Assembly: GCA_964592595.1 (NCBI GenBank)
Contig: CAZQFH010000014.1
Location: 15,039-79,038, forward strand
Source of the DNA: UBA5536 sp964592595
Lineage (GTDB): Bacteria; Bacteroidota; Bacteroidia; Bacteroidales; F082
DNA: 64,000 nucleotides
Direction of reading: 5' to 3'
The notes below the pieces were generated by a model, which was given only the letters and a program-made list of their open reading frames with translations, ran no database searches and was not told the origin of the DNA. The position numbers were made by a program, and so were the translations under genes. Positions 34,622 to 43,672 of this stretch are shown here, piece after piece (position 1 is the stretch's first letter; each line of letters starts with the position of its first letter).

Positions 34622-36448
34622 TTGAGAGCAAAATCGAAACCGGCATTTTTTGCAATCAGAATTTATCTGGTGAGTTTATTGTTGTTTTTAATGCTGGTGT
34701 TTCCGATTTCTTTGATCATGTTATTCAAATATGGTCCCTTTTGGATTGAAGAACGCGGAAAACCTGAACCCATCGAAACAGTAAGCAACCAAACAGTTAT
34801 GGATGGTAAGGCAAAAGCTTCTGATAGTTTGAATTCTGCCCAAGAAAATGCTGAAACCACATTAAGTTGGAATTTGGAAGCAAACGAGCAGGACAAACGT
34901 TTTGGAAATGCTGTAGGGCTGCTTTTTAGGATGATGGTGGTTAGTTTGCTTTTAGGTTTTGCTTTCAATTATCCCTTTCAACGATTTTTTCGTTTGAAAC
35001 GAAAGCATAAAAAACCTTCCGAAACTCTAACTAATTTCTGCAGGAAATGGCTTTTATATGTTCCTTACATTAATGGTGCAATACTGGCTTCAGGATTCGG
35101 TATAGTATTGATTGTTATGGGATTTCAAGTTTTTGACACTAATGTAGAAAGTGAAGCCAGTAAGCAATTTTACCGTCAGTTTTTTTTCATTGCAACTTTT
35201 GCCGCCTTTCTTTCTGTGTTTTTTATGTATTTCTGGTTTCGTTTCAGGGTTAGGTTTAAATACCTCGAAGAGGTTTTCGACTCTGTTAGTCTCTACAAAA
35301 GCCGCGTTAACAAACATAAAAATCATTTGATTAACAGGCTGTGGATCAATGCTATTATGACAACCTTATTGCCACTTGTTATTGTGATTTTTTACATTTC
35401 TTTTAGTGTAAGCAGCATCCAATCCTCAATCGAGGGCTCACCCAGCAGCGAACAAGCTAAAGTATTATTTGGGAAATACCTCCAAATAATTGATCAAACA
35501 GAAATGCTATATTCAGCTAACTTATTCTATGTTAATGCTATAGATAGTTTGCTTATGTTTGTTGGTATTTTTTCCGGAATACTTATCAGCATCATTTACC
35601 TTTTCTTTTTTGTAAACTGGACCAACAAAAGTATCATCATTCCGGTGGAGGAAATTATCCTGAAAATGCGGGAAACGGGCGAACAAGAGCTAGGACAGCT
35701 AACAATTGTGCGAACGACAGACGAGTTTGGTGACCTTGCGATGGGATATAACGAAATGGCGAGTCGTATTAATAATAATATCAAGCAATTACAACAAACA
35801 ACTACAGCGAACCAACGCTTTGTTCCCGCTCAATTTCTTCATTTTCTGGGTAAAAAGAGCATCACCGAAGTCAATGTAGGAGATCAGGTGCAAAAAACAA
35901 TGACCGTAATGTTTGTGGATATTAAGTCATTCACAAGTCTCTCGGAGCAGATGAGTCCAAAAGAAAACTTCGATTTTCTGAATGCCTATCTGCAACATAT
36001 GGAGCCAATTATACACAAACATCAGGGCTTTATCGATAAATTTATCGGAGATTCGATTATGGCACTGTTCGAAGTTTGCCCCGAACATGCTATTGATGCA
36101 GCTCGCGAAATGCAAAGCTGTCTGAAAACCTTTAATCTTCAGCTTATCGATCAGGGAAAGCAGCCAATTGAAACTGGTACTGGAATTCATACGGGCAGTC
36201 TGATTTTGGGAATGGTGGGAGGCAAAGGCAGAATGGAAGGTACTGTGATTTCTGATGCGGTAAATTTAGCTAATCGCTTGGAAGGCCTTTCAAGAATTTT
36301 TGGAGAAAAAATTATTATTTCTGAAACAACTTATGGCTCTCTTGAAAATAAAAACAAATATCAGATCACTTATCTGGATGAAGTTACGGTGAAAGGAAGG
36401 TTAAAAACGGTGAAAATTTATGCAGTAGAAGCACTTAACACACGATAA
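34622..36448 (+). CDS. Membrane class III adenylyl cyclase with HAMP domain
   Basis: 608 residues from TTG 34622. Five or so membrane segments occupy the first 335 residues, followed by a HAMP-like linker (about 340-390). The class III catalytic domain spans about 425-600. Metal-binding Asp433 (FVDIKSFT) and Asp477 (GDSIMALF) are present. The adenine-selecting pair Lys473 and Asp545 and the transition-state residues Asn548 and Arg552 (AVNLANR) are intact, so ATP rather than GTP is the predicted substrate. It sits between arcA and an HD-domain gene that starts after a single base, suggesting coupled expression. Confidence 0.92.
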   Translation: MRAKSKPAFFAIRIYLVSLLLFLMLVFPISLIMLFKYGPFWIEERGKPEPIETVSNQTVMDGKAKASDSLNSAQENAETTLSWNLEANEQDKRFGNAVGLLFRMMVVSLLLGFAFNYPFQRFFRLKRKHKKPSETLTNFCRKWLLYVPYINGAILASGFGIVLIVMGFQVFDTNVESEASKQFYRQFFFIATFAAFLSVFFMYFWFRFRVRFKYLEEVFDSVSLYKSRVNKHKNHLINRLWINAIMTTLLPLVIVIFYISFSVSSIQSSIEGSPSSEQAKVLFGKYLQIIDQTEMLYSANLFYVNAIDSLLMFVGIFSGILISIIYLFFFVNWTNKSIIIPVEEIILKMRETGEQELGQLTIVRTTDEFGDLAMGYNEMASRINNNIKQLQQTTTANQRFVPAQFLHFLGKKSITEVNVGDQVQKTMTVMFVDIKSFTSLSEQMSPKENFDFLNAYLQHMEPIIHKHQGFIDKFIGDSIMALFEVCPEHAIDAAREMQSCLKTFNLQLIDQGKQPIETGTGIHTGSLILGMVGGKGRMEGTVISDAVNLANRLEGLSRIFGEKIIISETTYGSLENKNKYQITYLDEVTVKGRLKTVKIYAVEALNTR

Positions 36449-36449
36449 T

Positions 36450-37040
36450 ATGCAACTCAAAAAACTAAAAGAAACGGTTGAAAAAATCATTGGTAATGAT
36501 AGTAAAAACAAGTATTTATATCATAATATTGATCATACATTGGATGTGCTGGATGCAGCTGAAAACTTAATTTCACGTACACAAACTGAACCTGAAACAG
36601 CGATTCTAATACGTTCTGCTGCACTTTTACATGAAACAGGAATGACACGTTCGCTACAGCATCATGAAGAAGAATCGGTTCAAATTGCTAATGAAATCCT
36701 GCCTGATTTTGGTTATTCCAGGCAACAAATCGCGAGGATAGCCGACTTAATTCTGGCTACCCAAATGCCTCAAAAACCATTCGATGATGCTTCAAAAATC
36801 CTGTGTGATGCTGATCTTGACTACCTTGGCAGAAAAGATTATTTTATCATTTCGCACAAATTACGTTTTGAATGGATCATACGTGATGGGTTCACAGAGG
36901 ATTTGGTAAAATGGTACAAATCGCAAATTGTTTTTCTTGAACAGCATCAGTATTTCACTGAAGCAGCCAGAAAATTGCGTGACAAAGACAAGCAACATAA
37001 CCTTCAATTGGTAAAAGAATTACTCAATACAGCGCGATAA
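36450..37040 (+). CDS. HD-domain-like phosphohydrolase with HE in place of HD
   Basis: 196 residues, all helical. The pattern H...HD...D of the HD superfamily is recognisable: YHNIDHTLDVL, then LLHETGMTR where the usual His-Asp pair reads His-Glu, then CDADLDYLG. Related proteins are predicted metal-dependent phosphohydrolases or cyclic-nucleotide phosphodiesterases. The one-base spacing from the adenylyl cyclase suggests a paired role, for example turning over the cyclic nucleotide, but this is inference. The Asp to Glu change may reduce or alter activity. Confidence 0.8.
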   Translation: MQLKKLKETVEKIIGNDSKNKYLYHNIDHTLDVLDAAENLISRTQTEPETAILIRSAALLHETGMTRSLQHHEEESVQIANEILPDFGYSRQQIARIADLILATQMPQKPFDDASKILCDADLDYLGRKDYFIISHKLRFEWIIRDGFTEDLVKWYKSQIVFLEQHQYFTEAARKLRDKDKQHNLQLVKELLNTAR

Positions 37041-37074
37041 TTTTTCAATTTCAAAAAAATTAGCAGATAAATCC

Positions 37075-37082
37075 TATTTTTG
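37075..37082 (+). promoter_or_regulatory. -7 box of the GT22-like gene
   Basis: TATTTTTG, a TAnnTTTG match, 22 bases upstream of ATG 37105. Confidence 0.5.
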
Positions 37083-37104
37083 TAAGATACAAATAAATCG
37101 CATC

Positions 37105-38664
37105 ATGATCAAACAACTACTTCATTTCAAAACAAAACATCCTTTTTTGTTTATCATGATGATAGGGCTGTTTTTGAGGCTTTTAGCAAGCATTTTCTCA
37201 AGAGGATTTGGCATGCACGACGATCATTTTCTGGTGATTGAAGCCGCAGGTTCGTGGGTTGATGGAGAAGATTATCAGCGTTGGCTGCCCGGAAGTCCCG
37301 GAAATACAGGTCCCGAAGGACACAGTTTTTTTTATGTTGGGTTTCATTATCTTTTCCTAAGCTTTTTAAAGCTTCTGGGAATATCAGACCCTCAATGGGT
37401 TATGCTTTTTGTAAGACTGATTCATGCGTTACTTTCGTTGTTGGTCATTTCTTTCGGTTACCGAATGGCAAGTTTGATTACTGAAAAACAAACTGCCTAT
37501 AGGGTCGCTTTGCTATTGGCTGTTTTCTGGTTTATGCCATTCTTAAGCGTGCGCAATCTCGTTGAAATGGTTACTATTCCATTTTTAATGTATGGAAGCC
37601 TAATCATTTTACGGCAGGAATTGATCCGCAGAAAAGAAGAACCCGGATACCATCGCACCTCATTTTTGGTAGCTGGTTTTTTTCTTGGTTTGGCATTTTC
37701 AGTTCGCTACCAAACCCTTTTCTACACAGGTGGAATAGGGCTTGCGCTTTTATTGATGAAAAACTGGAAAGGCATGCTGACAACGGCTGCAGGATTTCTG
37801 ATTTCAGTTGTTATTTTTCAGGGTTTTATCGATTTTTTCATCTGGAAAAAACCTTTTGCCGAGCTTATTGCCTACGTTACCTACAACCTGAATCATGCTT
37901 ATGATTACCATACCATGCCTTGGTATCATTTCCTTGTTGTACTTATTATCCTTTTTATTCCTCCTGTAAGTCTTATGCTGCTTTTTGGATTTTTTAGAGA
38001 CTGGAAGCGGCATTTCTTGCTTTTTTTTCCAACTTTTCTGTTTCTGTTTTTTCATTCTATATTCCCAAACAAACAGGAAAGATTTATCCTTCCAGTAGTA
38101 CCTATGATTGTAGTGTTGGGCATAAGCGGATGGGATGCTTTTAAGGCAAAATCTGCCTTTTGGCAAAAAAATAAAATGCTTGAAAGTAGATTGTGGGGAT
38201 TTTTCTGGGTAATTAATATTGGTTTGTTGATTGTTTTAACGCCGATGTACAGCAAAAAAGCCAGAGTTGAATCAATGAGTCATCTCCGTAATTATCCATC
38301 GCTGGAAAAGTTTTTTATCGAAGATATTAACAGTAATATTTTGCGGTTTCCGCCAGTATTTTATACCGGAAAATGGCCCGAATATGAATATATGCTTAGC
38401 GAAAATACTTATCAAAGTATTGCCCAGGGAAATAATTGGGCAGAAGTGAATGAACAACCCGATTTTGTCTTTTTTACTCAGGATAAACAACTGGATATCA
38501 GGCTTGATTCTTTGCAAAAATACCTTCCCGGACTTGTTTATGAAAAAAGCTTCAAGCCAGGCAATCTTGATCGTTTCATCCATTGGCTAAACCCTGTTAA
38601 TGCCAATGAAACCATAATTTTATACCGCAACAAAGCCAAAATACCGGAAGCTTACAAAAGATAA
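37105..38664 (+). CDS. GT22-like polytopic mannosyltransferase (PIG-B/ALG9/ALG12 superfamily)
   Basis: 519 residues with about ten membrane helices. The first extracytoplasmic loop carries the acidic pair HDDHF (about residue 39) expected for GT-C enzymes. Before the last helices is FHSIFPNKQERFILPVVP, matching the HKEERF-x-P signature of eukaryotic ALG9/ALG12/PIG-B mannosyltransferases. It should transfer a sugar from a polyprenyl-phosphate donor on the outer face of the inner membrane; acceptor unknown. It ends 20 bases before ligA. Confidence 0.82.
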   Translation: MIKQLLHFKTKHPFLFIMMIGLFLRLLASIFSRGFGMHDDHFLVIEAAGSWVDGEDYQRWLPGSPGNTGPEGHSFFYVGFHYLFLSFLKLLGISDPQWVMLFVRLIHALLSLLVISFGYRMASLITEKQTAYRVALLLAVFWFMPFLSVRNLVEMVTIPFLMYGSLIILRQELIRRKEEPGYHRTSFLVAGFFLGLAFSVRYQTLFYTGGIGLALLLMKNWKGMLTTAAGFLISVVIFQGFIDFFIWKKPFAELIAYVTYNLNHAYDYHTMPWYHFLVVLIILFIPPVSLMLLFGFFRDWKRHFLLFFPTFLFLFFHSIFPNKQERFILPVVPMIVVLGISGWDAFKAKSAFWQKNKMLESRLWGFFWVINIGLLIVLTPMYSKKARVESMSHLRNYPSLEKFFIEDINSNILRFPPVFYTGKWPEYEYMLSENTYQSIAQGNNWAEVNEQPDFVFFTQDKQLDIRLDSLQKYLPGLVYEKSFKPGNLDRFIHWLNPVNANETIILYRNKAKIPEAYKR

Positions 38665-38684
38665 AAGTTTGCAATCACTTAAAT

Positions 38685-40742
38685 ATGGACCAGGAAAACG
38701 CTCGTGAACGCATCACTAAATTGAGTGATCAACTAAACAAACACAATTACAACTATTACGTTTTAGCTCAGCCTATTATTTCTGATTTCGAATATGATAT
38801 GCTGATGGAAGAGCTGATAGCACTCGAAAAGCAATTTCCCGAATTAGCAGCTTCCGACTCTCCTTCGCAGCGCGTGGGTGGCGATATCACAAAAAACTTT
38901 CAGTCTTTTCCACATCGCTTTCCAATGCTTTCGCTCTCTAATTCATACAGCCGTGGCGAAATTGCTGACTTCATTACACGTGTAAAGAAAAGTACCGAAA
39001 ACGAAGTGGCTTTTGTTTGCGAACTGAAATATGATGGGGTTGCGGTTAGTCTGCACTACGAAAATGGTTTATTAAAACGCGCACTTACCAGGGGCGATGG
39101 TAGCAAAGGCGACGACATTACTACAAACGTAAAAACTATCAGAAGCATCCCATTACGACTCACCGGTGATTTCCCTGAAGATTTTGAAATCAGAGGCGAA
39201 ATTTATTATCCAAGAAAAAGTTTTGAAAACCTCAATGCCGCCCGGGCAGATGAGGGACAACCACTTTTTGCAAACCCACGTAATGCAGCAGCAGGAACAA
39301 TCAAATTGCAGGATTCTGCAGAAGTAGCAAGGCGTAATCTGGATTGTTGGTTGTATTATCTGATAGCGGAGGATGATCAAATGCCTTACGAAACGCATTA
39401 CGAAAGTCTTCAACAAGCTAAAAAATGGGGATTTCGCACCTCCAACAATGTGGCCTTATGTTCTAACGAAAATGAAATTTTTGAATTCATCAACGACTGG
39501 GAAAAAGCCAGACACGAACTGCCTTTTGATATTGATGGTATTGTGATCAAAGTAAACAGCTTTGCACAGCAGCGACAGTTAGGATTTACCGCAAAATCAC
39601 CCCGATGGGCCATTGCCTATAAATACAAAGCCGAAGAAGCAAAAATCAGGTTGTTAAGTGTTGATTTTCAAGTTGGTCGCACAGGAGCTGTAACACCAGT
39701 AGCAAACCTGGAGCCTGTTTTACTTGCCGGAACTACCGTGAAAAGAGCCAGTTTGCATAATGCAGATTTTATTGCACAACTTGATCTGCACGAAAACGAC
39801 CTTGTGACAGTTGAGAAAGGTGGAGAAATAATCCCGAAAATCACCGCTGTGGATTTAACAAAACGCGATGCCAACAGCAAATCAGTTAGCTTTTTGACCC
39901 ACTGCCCCGAATGCAATACAAAATTAGTGCGACAGGAAGGTGAAGCAGCCTGGTATTGCCCAAACAGCGAAGGTTGTCCACCACAAATAAAGGGTAAAAT
40001 TGAGCATTTTATCAGCCGAAAGGCGATGAATATCGAAAGTCTTGGCGAAGGAAAAATTGCCCTGCTTTATGATCAGGGATTAATAAAAAATGCTGCTGAT
40101 TTATACAGTTTGAAATATGAAGACCTTTTTGGACTTGAGAAAATCATCGAGACAAACGATGAAAATAACCCGGGAAATATTATCACCAGAAAGGTTAGTT
40201 TTAAAGAAAAAACCAGTGAAAACATTTTAAAGAGTCTGGATGAATCGAAAAATGTTCCTTTTCACAGGGTTTTGTTTGCCTTGGGAATTCGTTTCGTAGG
40301 AGAAACGGTAGCAAAAAAACTGGCAGATGCTCTCCTGTCAATTGAAAAAATTAAAAATGCAAATTTTGAACAACTTATAGCCGTTGATGAAATCGGCGAA
40401 AAAATTGCAGCTTCAGTTCAGCAATATTTTAACGATTCGGGTCACCTTTCACTCATTCAAAAATTAAAAGATGCTGGTTTACAATTTGAGCAGGAAAATA
40501 AAATCACAGTTGACGGACCTTTAAAAGGGAAATCCTTTGTGATAAGCGGAGTGTTCTCGGTTTCACGAGAAGCCATCAAAGAATTAATTGAAATAAATGG
40601 AGGAAAAAATATTGGCTCTCTCAGCAGCAAGATAGATTATTTAGTCGCTGGCGATAATATGGGACCTGCAAAAAAACAAAAGGCGAAAAAATTGGGCATT
40701 CCCATTATCACTGAAGAAACATTGAATAGTATGCTGCAATAA
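38685..40742 (+). CDS. ligA: NAD-dependent DNA ligase
   Basis: 685 residues, full length. Adenylation domain with Lys115 in CELKYDGVAVS, followed by the Ia domain, OB fold (RTGAVTPVANLEPV), four-cysteine zinc finger (CPEC then CPNSEGCPP), helix-hairpin-helix domain (RVLFALGIRFVGETVAKKLA) and a C-terminal BRCT domain (LKGKSFVISGVFSVSREA). It seals nicks during replication and repair. An insertion of about 15 residues (ETNDENNPGNIITRK) lies before the HhH domain. It converges on the ABC transporter gene with a 4-base gap. Confidence 0.97.
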   Translation: MDQENARERITKLSDQLNKHNYNYYVLAQPIISDFEYDMLMEELIALEKQFPELAASDSPSQRVGGDITKNFQSFPHRFPMLSLSNSYSRGEIADFITRVKKSTENEVAFVCELKYDGVAVSLHYENGLLKRALTRGDGSKGDDITTNVKTIRSIPLRLTGDFPEDFEIRGEIYYPRKSFENLNAARADEGQPLFANPRNAAAGTIKLQDSAEVARRNLDCWLYYLIAEDDQMPYETHYESLQQAKKWGFRTSNNVALCSNENEIFEFINDWEKARHELPFDIDGIVIKVNSFAQQRQLGFTAKSPRWAIAYKYKAEEAKIRLLSVDFQVGRTGAVTPVANLEPVLLAGTTVKRASLHNADFIAQLDLHENDLVTVEKGGEIIPKITAVDLTKRDANSKSVSFLTHCPECNTKLVRQEGEAAWYCPNSEGCPPQIKGKIEHFISRKAMNIESLGEGKIALLYDQGLIKNAADLYSLKYEDLFGLEKIIETNDENNPGNIITRKVSFKEKTSENILKSLDESKNVPFHRVLFALGIRFVGETVAKKLADALLSIEKIKNANFEQLIAVDEIGEKIAASVQQYFNDSGHLSLIQKLKDAGLQFEQENKITVDGPLKGKSFVISGVFSVSREAIKELIEINGGKNIGSLSSKIDYLVAGDNMGPAKKQKAKKLGIPIITEETLNSMLQ

Positions 40743-40746
40743 TCTT

Positions 40747-42522
40747 TTACACCGCCATCTGCTGCAAAGCCAGGTATTTGCCATTATCACGAGCCAGTAA
40801 TTCTTCATGCGAACCGGATTCGGCAATTTTTCCCTTATCAATCACTAAAATCCTATCAGCCTCTCGAATAGTCGAAAGGCGATGAGCAATAATAATTGAC
40901 GTACGCCCAACCATTAAAGTATTGAGTGCTTGCTGAACCTGACTTTCAGAAGCTGTATCCAAAGCGCTGGTAGCTTCGTCGAGCACCAGGATTTTTGGAT
41001 CGCGCAAAATGGCACGTGCTATTGCGATGCGCTGTTTTTGTCCACCTGAAAGCTGCACGCCACGCTCGCCGACAATAGTTTGAAAGCCATCTGGAAAAGA
41101 ATTAACAAACTCAAGCGCATTGGCTTTTTGTGCTGCTTCCTCCACCTGTGACGCAGTTGCTTCTGTGTTACCATAAGCAATATTCTCAAAAATTGTTCCT
41201 CCAAACAACAGCACTTCCTGTGGCACAATGGCCATTTGTTTTCTCAAGCAATTCAGGCTTATTTTGTTAGCAGGAATATCATCCAAGTAAATAGTTCCCG
41301 AATCTGGTTCGTAAAACCTAAAAAGCATCGCCGTTATGGTAGTTTTTCCTGCGCCCGAGGCTCCAACCAACGCAATTTTCTGACCTGTTTTCACTTCAAA
41401 ATCAATTCCATTAAGCACCTGCACTCCAGGCCTTGAAGGATATGCAAAATTCACATTTTTAAAACGCAGGTTTCCTTTCAATTGAACCTTTTCCTCACAT
41501 TCAGCCATGGTTTCCGGTTCCGTTTCTTCTTCAAGAATATCAAGCAAGCTGTCGGTTGCACCTATGGCTTTTTGTACCTGCGAATAAAGGTCTGCCATCC
41601 CAGAAATGGAAGCGCCTATAAATAAGGTATATAAAATGAACTTGAATAAATCACCCGAACTTATTCCAGCTCCTTGATTTACAAGGTAAACACCAAACCA
41701 GATAACGCCAACAATACTGGTAAACAAACTAAAAACAATCAACGAAATGAAGAGTGCACGCCATCTGGCACCTTTCAAAGCGATCCGGATTACCTCGTTT
41801 GTTGCATCAAAGTAACGCGATGATTCGTAAAGTTCATTGTTAAAAGCCTTTACATTACTAATACCCTGTAAAGTTTCTTCAACAATTACATTTGATGTAG
41901 CAACCTGAGATTGAGCATCCTTAGATAAATTCCGGACTTTTTTTCCAAAAATACGAGCTCCAATAGCTACCAACGGCACAAAGGCAAGCATAAAAAGCGT
42001 CAATTTATAGGAAATAAGAGTCAAGAGACTTATTCCACCAACTATAATAATGAGCTGCCGGATAAACTGTGCAATCGTAAAAGTAAAAGTTTCTTGTAAA
42101 ACAGCAATATCAGCTGTTATTCTGCTGTTGAGCTCCCCTACTCTTCTGGCCGAGAAAAAAGCCATTGGAAGTCGTATCAGTTGATTATAAGTAGTTTGAC
42201 GCAAGCGAGCCAGCATAAACTGCGTAACGATAGCAAACAAGTAAATCCTAAAATAGGAAAATACTGCATTGACAGCAAAAATTCCCAGTAAGATTAATGC
42301 AAGTTGATTTATTCGGGAGAGACTGGCATCAGGATTTGCAGCATCTAAAAGGTCACCAAGCAACATTGGAAAAGCTAAGGTGCCCAAACTTGAAATCGCC
42401 AAAGCTCCCAATCCACCAAAAAAAGCACCCCGCTTTGGCCACATAAACTTTAAAAGTGATAACAAGCGTTTAAGGCTCGTCCAACTTAGTTTTTTACTGA
42501 GTTCTTTATTTTCGTCCTGCAT
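40747..42522 (-). CDS. ABC-type exporter, fused membrane and ATPase domains (MsbA-like)
   Basis: 591 residues. Six membrane helices span about 30-310. The ATPase (about 345-585) has Walker A GASGAGKTT, Q-loop IVPQEVLLFG, signature LSGGQKQRIAIARAIL, Walker B ILVLDEATSALD and the H-loop IIAHRLSTI. As a half-transporter it should dimerise. MsbA-like lipid or drug export is plausible; substrate cannot be assigned. A perfect AGGAGG lies 13 bases upstream of the start, too far for a standard Shine-Dalgarno. Confidence 0.93.
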   Translation of the reverse strand: MQDENKELSKKLSWTSLKRLLSLLKFMWPKRGAFFGGLGALAISSLGTLAFPMLLGDLLDAANPDASLSRINQLALILLGIFAVNAVFSYFRIYLFAIVTQFMLARLRQTTYNQLIRLPMAFFSARRVGELNSRITADIAVLQETFTFTIAQFIRQLIIIVGGISLLTLISYKLTLFMLAFVPLVAIGARIFGKKVRNLSKDAQSQVATSNVIVEETLQGISNVKAFNNELYESSRYFDATNEVIRIALKGARWRALFISLIVFSLFTSIVGVIWFGVYLVNQGAGISSGDLFKFILYTLFIGASISGMADLYSQVQKAIGATDSLLDILEEETEPETMAECEEKVQLKGNLRFKNVNFAYPSRPGVQVLNGIDFEVKTGQKIALVGASGAGKTTITAMLFRFYEPDSGTIYLDDIPANKISLNCLRKQMAIVPQEVLLFGGTIFENIAYGNTEATASQVEEAAQKANALEFVNSFPDGFQTIVGERGVQLSGGQKQRIAIARAILRDPKILVLDEATSALDTASESQVQQALNTLMVGRTSIIIAHRLSTIREADRILVIDKGKIAESGSHEELLARDNGKYLALQQMAV

Positions 42523-42586
42523 AAATATTTTTTAACCTCCTGATAAAACAGCTCCAATCTGTCATTGTTCATTCATAAATCAGGCA

Positions 42587-43558
42587 CTAAGGCAGCAAAT
42601 AATAAGAAACACGCATCATGCTGCTACTATCCACTGTATAATATTCTTCCAGAATTTTAGCGTATTTTTTTCTGTTTTCTTGCAGATAGAGTTGCAACTC
42701 CGAATGAATTTTTACGGCAGCGGAGTCATTCCAAATCACTTCTGCCTGAATCGCATCCTGCTCAGCGATTTCAAATTGTATTACGCCACCCGATTCCCTA
42801 ACTTCATCATACACAGGAAATCCATAAGTTGTAAAATACTTTTCATTCTGCAAAGGTATTAACAACAAGAAAGCATCACCGGCAGGCTGATAGCGCAAAC
42901 TACTGAAATATTTTAAAAGCTTTTGCTTATTATCATTCATAAAAAAATAGCGTTCATCAAACCCTATGGTGTCTTGAAGTCCAATACCAAGTATCGCTTT
43001 CACCTTTAGGTGAGAAATCTTAAGAGATTCACTTTCTTTCTCCGAAATTGATTTCAGCTTGTTCAAACCTTTTTCCTGCAAAGGGTTCACCAATCCATCC
43101 AGAAAAAAACCAAAATACCTTCCAAAAGGATAACTTAGATCAGTCAATTTAAGCGACCAACTAACCTTTACACCACTATCTGTTGCTTCGAAAATCCATT
43201 CGTCTGTAGCATTTCCATGATTTCCAAAATCCAATTCACTCTTTATCAATTTATAAGGTTCACTTTTAATAATTTTCAATCCACCACTTCCTCCATCATC
43301 ACTTATCCAATCCAGGCTTGCTCCTTCACCAAGCTGTGATTCACTAAAATTTAAGCTCATGCGTGAATCGTCCAAATTAAAAGGACTCCATTTTTTCCAA
43401 TTATTTAAATCATTTACCTGCCTGAAAACAATAACTGGTGAGGCTTCTATCACCACCGATTTGCTCGTTGAAGCCTCCTTGCGCATTATTAATGGCAAAA
43501 GCAAAGCAACAGCCAGAAAGAATAAAACTACGAAACCAATAAATTTTAGTGCGCGCAT
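42587..43558 (-). CDS. Membrane-anchored SRPBCC protein with GyrI-like C-terminal half
   Basis: 323 residues. One N-terminal membrane segment (about 5-22). Residues about 32-150 form an SRPBCC/polyketide-cyclase-like ligand-binding domain (SKSVVIEASPVIVFRQVNDL, NWKKWSPF). The second half (about 180-320) resembles a degenerate GyrI/AraC effector-binding domain. Such proteins bind hydrophobic small molecules; no catalytic residues are evident. It lies between the ABC exporter and an aminotransferase on the same strand, separated by 64 and 114 bases. Confidence 0.75.
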   Translation of the reverse strand: MRALKFIGFVVLFFLAVALLLPLIMRKEASTSKSVVIEASPVIVFRQVNDLNNWKKWSPFNLDDSRMSLNFSESQLGEGASLDWISDDGGSGGLKIIKSEPYKLIKSELDFGNHGNATDEWIFEATDSGVKVSWSLKLTDLSYPFGRYFGFFLDGLVNPLQEKGLNKLKSISEKESESLKISHLKVKAILGIGLQDTIGFDERYFFMNDNKQKLLKYFSSLRYQPAGDAFLLLIPLQNEKYFTTYGFPVYDEVRESGGVIQFEIAEQDAIQAEVIWNDSAAVKIHSELQLYLQENRKKYAKILEEYYTVDSSSMMRVSYYLLP

Positions 43559-43672
43559 ACAACAAATTTTAATTTTATCGCAAAATTTTTCTTAATAGAA
43601 CCTTTAATTTACCATAATCAACTTATACGAATACAACACCCTGATTTTCTTTAAAAATAATAATTCGCCTAA

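Noticed and set aside
42536..42541. Perfect AGGAGG upstream of the ABC exporter
   Set aside because: Thirteen bases from the start is too far for a normal Shine-Dalgarno, and the phylum uses such sites little.
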